NCBI RefSeq assembly: GCF_043641665.1
Contig: NC_092191.1
Span: 18,197,501 to 18,261,500, forward strand
Length of the DNA: 64,000 nt
Reading direction: 5' to 3'
From: Enoplosus armatus
Taxonomy: Eukaryota > Chordata > Actinopteri > Centrarchiformes > Enoplosidae
Shown here: in pieces, positions 57,198 to 64,000 of the stretch
How the letters are laid out: each line of letters begins with the position of its first letter
How positions within the stretch are numbered: the first letter of the stretch is position 1
Made by a program: the position numbers and the translations under genes
The notes under the pieces: generated by a model
What the model saw: only the letters and a program-made list of their open reading frames with translations
Told to the model about the DNA's origin: nothing
Databases searched by the model: none

Positions 57198-60100
57198 CTG
57201 GAATAGAGAAGAGTGCAGGTCAGTGAGAGCATAGAAATGATAGCAGGTAATCCAACCTTCACAAATGCACGTTTCATGTCTGAGTGTTGACATGTGGAAA
57301 TTTAGATATGAGGGAGTTCTCAGATTCAAAATTGCACTTCCTGCTCAAAATGCAGACAGATCTTGTCAAAAGACACACGCCAGCATTTTTTCCAAACCTC
57401 CTACTCAATAGAATAGTACAAGTACACAGAGACTGATAGATTTCTCAGAATATGACGTGTTTTGCAGAAAACCATTAAAAAAGGGAACAAAGAGGCTTTA
57501 AGTTGCGACACGCTGAAGATAAGAGGGAACTGTTGCTGGTTAAATTCCACTCAGCTGAAGGTCAGCGGGCCAAAAAATATGAAGAAGAAAGATGAAGTGT
57601 AGCTTTCATCCACCTAACACAAAACCTCAGACAAGAAACCAGGCTGTGTAGGCTGCATCACTTCCATAGACCACTGAAGGAAATGAGCTCTGTCCGGGAA
57701 AATCCACCTTGAAAAATGTAAAAGATCTTGCTTTTTCTACCTAGGATCTTTGATAGTTTTATCAATGTTTGCGGCTCTCTCTAAAGGAAAAACATAATAA
57801 TCTGAGATGCAATCAAGCAGCAGAAGTTTCCATCATTCACTTATTGTAAACTTAACTTATTGTAAACTTATTTTCCCCACTAATGACATTACCCATTACC
57901 AGAATTCTACTTGGGCACATTGGGCAAAACTGTTTTACCTTATGGTTATGCTTGTCAGTTCTCACATACAGTAAATTGTCAATGGACAAACTCTCACACT
58001 TGTTACTGAGACTTTTCCCACACACACTAAACTGTTCGATGTCATAGAAATAACATGTGATGGTTTAGGGTGGATTTTCAGTAAGTCTGGTTCTGTCCTT
58101 TTCCCTGTACCATCACAGACCGCGCAGCCAGGAAACAGGGCAAGCCACCTCAGTATGCCAGGAATGTCTGCACAGGTGCCTCAGGAATGGGTAGAAAAAC
58201 ACTCAGGATTGAACCCCTTCACCGTAACTAATGTTTCAGTATTATTTCAAGTTGAGTCGAAGAGAACGGCTGAAGGGGCCATTAGTGTTAAATGAGAGTG
58301 CTGATGGGTGGAGAATGACTTGCGAGGGAGGCAAGAAAAGAATTCAGATGATGACAGCATAAGGAGGTTTTAGTTGTGTGGGGGAGAGAAATTAAACTCC
58401 CTACGCACAATGTTTTTTCTTAGTCACATCAGACTCAACCCAGCTGTTTTGCGAGCATGCAATTTTGCACAAGTATGTGAGCATCTTTCCGCTAACATTT
58501 CCTCCACACGCAGGATGTTTTAGCAGAAGCACAAAAAGCCCTGGTTGTTCTGTGATTGCATCAGTCTTTTACGATATGGACTGGCCATTTTGAAATAGGT
58601 ATTTCAAGAAGTATTTCCTTGTGCAATACATTTACGTGCCACTACTTACGTACTTTGAGAATCAAACGTGAATGTGAAGGTAGTCAGGTGTTTGCATTCA
58701 TAGTATAGTTAATAAGGTGTGGCCTACCAATGGATATAGTGCACAATCACTCCTAAAGTGAAAGGCAACCGTGTAAATGAACTCCCCTGAGAGTGAGAAA
58801 ACTGTTTTATGGTGCTGGCCAGAGAGAGGTGTGAGCCAGGCTAATGGACAAAAGCTGAACTAAATGGAGAATGGGTGAGATGAGTGTATGTCCCAGCTTG
58901 TGCTGATTGATTTAGGGTTTTTCATCTTGTTTAATAAGCATCTTTAATCAGTAGGTGGCTATTGTGTCCTGTTGGGTTGTCAGGATGTATCATTTTGTGT
59001 GTGTGTCCTACCTTCTATTGGGAAGAACACGTCCCCATGCGCCGGAGGAGAAAGGGGGGTTCCTGGCTCAGACAACAGGCGGCGACCTGTCTCTGAGGAT
59101 TGCCTGGTCATGATCTGAGACACGGTACGGGTCTTAATCTGTGGTGATCCCCCAAGAAATACCGGGTTCTCGTGGCCAAGAGCCTCACTGAATACACATA
59201 CAGATGCACACAAAAAGGAGAAGCATCCCAATGAGTAAGACATTGCTGACATGAGCCAACAAACTGTTTCAACACTTATCTGTTGCTCAAGACGTTTAGA
59301 AGCTTTGTCTGTCGCTTTTGTGTTCTAGCATCGACATACAGTGTTATATGTTGTACAGACTGCCAATGTTCTGGACAGAAGTCGTTTTTGTTGTACAGTA
59401 ATTTAAGTTATGTATCCAAATAAAAGTAGTAATGATTTATTGAGGTTTTAAAGCTATATGTAGATCTTTAGTAAACAAAAGTTCATGGGAATTATATTAT
59501 TATTATTCTAAAGAGAAGCTGTTGTTTGAAGCTGGTCTGTGAAACCAGCTGCCTGACAGACTGTGGGAAAACTTACCTGTCCATCCTCACCAGCTCCTGT
59601 GCACCTGGGAGAGAGGAAACGGGAAATGGGCCATTGTGAATGAATTGAAACAGAGCGGAACACTACAGATGGAGTGTGAATGTGTTTCCTACTGTGTGAA
59701 ATACAGTTAATCCACCTCGCTGACAGGAAATATGTGTCGGACAAAACACTATGGGGAACCCAGTGTGAGAGATTTATATTTGACCCGTAGCATGGACATG
59801 GAAATGTGTGTGTGCTTGTTTGTGCATATCAGTAATACGTACGTCTGCTCGACTGGGCGTTCTGCCTCTGTTTGTACACAAGCACCAGAATAAGAGGCAG
59901 AGAAAGCAGAGCCAAGATGCAGGCCGCTACAGCCAGGGCCACTGGCACAGAGCCTGGGGAAGCAACAGAGAGACTGTGAGTTCCATAAACAGAAAAACTG
60001 GCCAGTCTCACATTGGTTATGAAGGCTTGAATAAGGCGACATACCTTCAGGTGGCGTGGGATCCCAGACAGTGCAATCTTGAGATCTATTTCTCCCTGGA

Positions 60101-60798
60101 AAGAGAGAACAAATACAAGTTTCTCAGACACAGTGTATCACAGTGTAGCATTGGTTTGGGTTGCTGCCTGTTAAATGCAACAGTTACAGTTCACCTCAGC
60201 ATATGACAATTATGCACAATGAGCACTCATAGACCACATTACGTAGAATCTGGGAAACTGACATAACAACCATACCATCCTTCTTAAAAGACACAGATTG
60301 ATCTAAGTTAACTTCTTCCCCTGCCAGTTCACCGTACACTAACTTAATACACATTCACACCCATACGTTTGATATCCTTACGTGGTGTAACTTGGAGAAC
60401 AACGTGGCTGTGGGGTCTCTGCAGGAGGGTACCGTGTTTATGTTCCACCTGGACATCTAGGACCATACAGCAGTAGCGACCCTGGTCTGCGTGGGTCACA
60501 TTCTGCAGAATCACCCAGAAGTTCTGCTCTGCAGATCCAAATTGCAACCCTGCCGGCAAGGTGTGGTTGCCATGGGAATGACCACCAATGATAATGTGGC
60601 GTGGGCCTTCCCGTGCCGTACAGTGCTGGTCACTGTGGGGCGTGAAAAGCCAGCTGTGCTTCAGGACATCAGCAGGGTGCAAGGCGGCACCTCTCTGGCT
60701 GCACACCAGTTTGACAGTTGCACCCTCTGGACAGGTGTAGTACAGGTGGGGGGCTGAAACACTCAGTGAGGAGTGGGCGTGGGACATCTCGCCTTTAG
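57160..60798 (-). CDS. vsir: VISTA, V-set immunoregulatory receptor (exons 2-7), nested antisense in cdh23
   Basis: VISTA is a B7/CD28-family checkpoint protein on myeloid and T cells that restrains T-cell activation. Six - strand exons (60,382-60,798; 60,045-60,095; 59,843-59,953; 59,577-59,604; 59,012-59,187; 57,160-57,197) join in frame to 821 nt, giving 272 residues plus stop after a split first codon. The order is Ig-V domain, short stalk, membrane segment PLILVLVYKQRQ, then a tail with AQELVRMDS, HENPVF, RLLSEPGTPLSPP, GDVFFP and the terminus ESPDFLQV. All of these align with human VISTA, and all six signature cysteines outside the leader are kept. The signal-peptide exon is not found; with a normal leader the total would be near the human 311 aa. 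Gene position, strand and exon plan match human VSIR inside CDH23. Confidence 0.95.
59012..59187 (-). CDS. vsir: vsir exon 6 (cytoplasmic tail)
   Basis: Bounded by attcag|TGAGG and GAAG|gtagga. It encodes EALGHENPVFLGG, QIMTRQSSETGRRLLSEP, GTPLSPPAHGDVFFP. The human NPGF is NPVF here, and the tail tyrosine of human SYVAQ has no counterpart. Confidence 0.94.
59577..59604 (-). CDS. vsir: vsir exon 5 (28-nt microexon)
   Basis: A 28-nt exon between ctcccag|GTGCAC and GACAG|gtaagt. With its split codons it encodes RAQELVRMDS, identical to human VISTA. It is only recognisable through homology and strong splice sites. Confidence 0.92.
59843..59953 (-). CDS. vsir: vsir exon 4 (transmembrane segment)
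   Basis: Bounded by cttccccag|GCTCT and AGAC|gtacgt. It encodes SVPVALAVAACILALLSL followed by PLILVLVYKQRQNAQSSRR. The human counterpart ends its membrane segment with the same PLIL-LVYKQRQ block. Confidence 0.95.
60045..60095 (-). CDS. vsir: vsir exon 3 (stalk)
   Basis: A 51-nt exon between ctttccag|GG and GAAG|gtatgt. It encodes NRSQDCTVWDPTPPE, matching the human stalk around NCVVYPSSSQE, including the cysteine. It adds a sequon (NRS). Confidence 0.9.
60382..60798 (-). CDS. vsir: vsir exon 2 (Ig-V domain)
   Basis: The acceptor is tctctccag|CTAAAG and the donor CCAC|gtaagg on the - strand. The exon encodes the whole V-set domain: YYTCPEGATVKLVC, the core Trp in KHSWLF, QHCTAREGP and the F-strand DQGRYCCMVL with the doubled cysteine typical of VISTA. 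Sequons are NHT and NVT. Sixteen histidines occur in about 139 residues. Confidence 0.95.
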
Positions 60799-60930
60799 CT
60801 GGAGAGAAAAGACAGTAAGGAGGATTGTAGGTACGTTCAGTGAACCTGAGAGATGACAAAGTTTGGTTAGGATTGAAGTCTGCCAATCCAGGATTTGCAG
60901 GCAGTACAAATTACAGGAAGTGCCTGAGAA

Positions 60931-60942
60931 ATATATATATAG

Positions 60943-60994
<52 letters not shown>
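60931..60994 (+). repeat. (AT)n(GT)n compound microsatellite
   Basis: Alternating AT then GT, all purine-pyrimidine alternation, just upstream of vsir exon 2 on the - strand. Confidence 0.95.
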
Positions 60995-62248
60995 TACAGA
61001 TGACAAAGAAAAACCAGAGCATAAAAGATATCATGACCAATGTCACAAGTTTACTTTGATGGCGATGGTAGCAGAGATTCATATTCAGAAACTGCATGTA
61101 TCATTACATCTAACGAGAACAAAACAAAGTTAAGAGTAAATCATAAAAGCCAACATCAACATTTTAATAGTAATATAGATAATGTATGCTAATGAAGGTG
61201 CATCATGATGTTCCTTGAAAAATTCCAGCTTTCTTTCATTTGCGTGGATATAGGAGAGTAAAGTGTCATAAAGTATAGCCTCGATATTATGAGATAATGT
61301 ATTCAAACAGGAAATTGCTTTGTAAATCACAGTTTTATTCAAATTATTTCATAACTTAAGTTGCATGGGATGAAGTTTCTGCCTACCACCAGTCATAACA
61401 CAAATAACCACAGTGCAAAAACTAATTATAGCAACTACCAATCTCAACATGGATTTAAAGCTGAAGTCCGACAGTTTTCCATGCCCTATTTCTGCACATC
61501 TACATGTTTCCTGGTTTTTGTGCTTTTTTGGGATAGCACAGTTTGTTTCCTGTTCTGTGTATTTGTACTTTTGGTTAGAGATAGTACATAGTCTGCTGGC
61601 TAAAATAAATATACTAACCTCCTGTGGGAGTTAAATTGCCTGTTCCTCTCAGACAGCTAAACCAATATATACAGGATCTCATCTCTTTTGCCATCAAGGA
61701 AAATGTAGAAGTCTGACTGATCTCTGCATTATACACAGGCTACAACTGTGGTGCATCATTACCCATAGCCCTTTTTTCTCAGAAAGAGTGCACACTGACA
61801 CAGATTCTCAGCACATAGCTTTTATGTGCATTCAGGAAATTGAACAGACAGCTGTGAGACAATTCTTTACATTTTGTATAACCCGTTCTCCCTCTCACAT
61901 GCTGCCTTCAACCACATCCTGTTCTGACTTCTCTAGTGCAGCAGTGGCATGCACGAATAGATGTACTCTTTAATGTGTGCTCTGAATGAACAAAACAAAC
62001 ATATCCTCAGGCTGAAGCAGTCTGAAGCCATCATAATCTATGCAATGCAACACTTCACAGCCATAGTGCAGCATCAATACACATAATGAATGACTCCCAT
62101 ATATCCAGCATGTAAAACAACAAAACAACTCTGTCTCTCTCTCTGGCTTCCTCAGCTTAAACAGGTCATTACAATCTTTTGTCTGTAACAGATTGTGGTG
62201 TGGTTAAGCATCCAAGAATGCTCAGTGCTGCAAAGAAGACAGGAAGCC

Positions 62249-62251
<3 letters not shown>

Positions 62252-62320
<69 letters not shown>
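62252..62320 (+). repeat. (GT)n microsatellite
   Basis: About 34 GT units in the presumed vsir intron 1. Confidence 0.97.
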
Positions 62321-62323
<3 letters not shown>

Positions 62324-62492
62324 TACACTTGTGTGTGGGGGTGAACTGCAGTGAAATAGAAGCATGCACGCAAGTGTGTATTGTTGCAGTCAATCAATCA
62401 GAGATTGTGTGTGTGTTTGTGTTTGGAGGGTGACTGGTCGGTGCCAGGGTTTGAGGAGTGGACTTCCTTCCTGAGATGTACCGGCACGCGAA

Positions 62493-62528
62493 CACTCCTC
62501 CCACTCCTCCCACTCCTCCCACTCCTCC
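62493..62528 (+). repeat. four-copy 9-bp minisatellite
   Basis: CACTCCTCC is repeated four times perfectly. Confidence 0.95.
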
Positions 62529-64000
62529 TCCTGTCTGGCTCCTTTCTACTTAAAACTGAATTTAAAGGGCTACAGCTGCTGCTGCACAGCTCTTTATGGG
62601 CTGAAATTCATCAAGCAGGTTGCACCTCTACCCACACCCCAATCAGTAATGATGTCAATGCAGGTGTTCTCCATCTGCCGCCACAGACAAAACACATGCT
62701 GGTACATCACAGATTGGACTGCAACATGCTTGAAAGTTTAAACCCATAGAGAGCAGTGAAGCAGCAGCTTTGTGTGAATCACTGTGGATTTAACCATCAA
62801 ACAACTATTGGCAGTTTATATGTACTACAGCTAATTAAACAGAGGGGGCAGCAGATGCGACTTGGAGAGCCTTTTGGGTCAGCCAGAACGTAAATGAGGA
62901 GGCACATAACTTTGTTTTGGTCTGAATGTCAATACCGATGTTAAGTGGTTGGTTTACACTCTCCTGGAGAGGAAATACAGTAGCTGACCAGCCAACAACC
63001 TTTGCTCTTTGATTAGCTGTGTGCATGTTTGTATATTCAGTATGCGTGCATCCTGTGTATATGACACCGAGTGCGAAGTACGTGCCATGTTCCTGTGTGT
63101 GCGAGTGAACTCTGCACTAGCCATTGTGCGCTAGGAAAAGCAATAGGAAGGCCAGGGAGGGTGATTAAAGTGAAACTATTGCCCCCCACGGCTGTTCCTG
63201 CCTGTGTGGTGGGACAATAGGAGGAGAAGCCCTTCTCCTCTCCTGTTTCACACCCACAGTGCCTTCCTCCCTGCCCTTCTTTTTAACAACTCTGCTCTGG
63301 TTTCTGTAGCCCTATTTAAACCAGTGGAGATGGATTTCTGGCAAAGGAGTGACAGTTTCTGTTGTAAAATGTGTTTAATATACATTTAAGTCTTAAGTCT
63401 CACATTTGCCTGATGGAGAGCTAAAACAGGATTCATACAGGGCTGCACGTTAGGAAACAATATAAATATCAAATATATATTCAGGCATGGCTTACTGACA
63501 AGACCAGACCTTTCTGAAACAGTGTCTTGATGTGTTTGCAACCAGGTAAAAACAGACGACAAGCTTTGGCTGACACACAGGATTTCTTTGACTTGTATAC
63601 AGCAGACATCTGTGTTTTGGCTCCATTATATATCTAAGTTTCCTTCTCTGATCTCTGTTCTCGGGATCCTGATAGACCCTCAGGGCCCAGAAACAGGCCC
63701 TCCTTTGTTTTAAGCCTGAACGCCACCTGTTTTAAGACATGTTGCCTCTGACAGCTTTCTTACATTCAGACATGCAGCGGAGCCTGTGTGAATTAATTAA
63801 ACATATCTTCATGTCTGCTTAAATTACCCCAAGTTTAACTATTTCAACTAGTTTTCTGCAAGAGTACATTTTATTACTCTTCTGAAATGAGTGCTAATAC
63901 AACACAGACTACTGAACATACCCTACTCGTAAATCTGGTATCCTTTCTTACACACACACAAACACACACCTCAAACTCCACCCTTTTTCACACCTACTGT

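Larger units (their letters stand above)
53984..64000 (+). other. cdh23 intron hosting vsir (continues past window)
   Basis: No further cdh23 exon recognised. It holds vsir exons 2-7, a likely vsir 3' UTR at about 55.0-57.2 kb and several microsatellites. From 61 kb to the end I see no supported vsir exon 1. Confidence 0.75.

Noticed and set aside
60799..60886. N-terminal extension of vsir exon 2 frame beginning MADFNPNQ
   Set aside because: It lies upstream of a strong acceptor and encodes no signal peptide, so it is intron read-through.
62590..62720. Possible vsir leader exon on the - strand (short Leu-containing frame ending near a GTAGAG donor)
   Set aside because: It would end in phase 0, whereas exon 2 needs a phase 1 partner, and the hydrophobic stretch is too short.

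Overview
The window is vertebrate genomic DNA, most likely from a percomorph teleost. It holds a multi-exon animal gene with GT-AG introns, many long (CA)n/(GT)n tracts, short introns, and degenerate copies of repeat types that are common in fish. There is no bacterial or viral gene organisation. Most long open frames are intronic noise or microsatellite translations.

The + strand carries 27 consecutive internal exons of cadherin-23 (cdh23), from 11,088 to 53,983. They join without any frame break into 4,004 nt, or 1,334 complete codons. They run from the second half of extracellular cadherin repeat EC3 through most of EC15. The EC1-2 exons must lie upstream of the window. The rest of EC15, EC16-27, the membrane segment and the harmonin-binding tail must lie downstream. 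Exon order, phases and sequence follow human CDH23 (recalled from family knowledge) without an evident missing exon.

Two unrelated genes are nested on the - strand inside cdh23 introns. The first (44,965-45,462) is a small single-pass membrane protein that I identify as the C10orf105 orthologue. Its coding region lies in one exon, in the intron between window exons 18 and 19. The second (57,160-60,798) is VSIR (VISTA), an immune-checkpoint Ig-V protein. Its exons 2-7 are all recognisable, in the intron after window exon 27. The signal-peptide exon was not found and may lie beyond 64,000. In human, both genes also lie on the opposite strand inside CDH23 and in the same order, so the nested arrangement appears conserved from fish to mammals.

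Layout: 1-11,087 intron; 11,088-19,374 four exons spread over introns that hold a hAT-like element and a dead LINE; 19,375-29,774 a 10.4-kb intron with a foldback MITE, a nested insertion and large microsatellites; 29,775-44,131 fourteen exons; 44,132-48,450 the intron hosting C10orf105; 48,451-53,983 nine tightly packed exons; 53,984-64,000 the intron hosting VSIR.

Points worth a second look are the PDZ-ligand-like C terminus of the C10orf105 product, the histidine-rich VISTA ectodomain, GT-repeat tracts sitting on cdh23 splice sites, the conserved non-canonical EC12-13 linker, and a regularly spaced array of four TAATTA sites in an intron.
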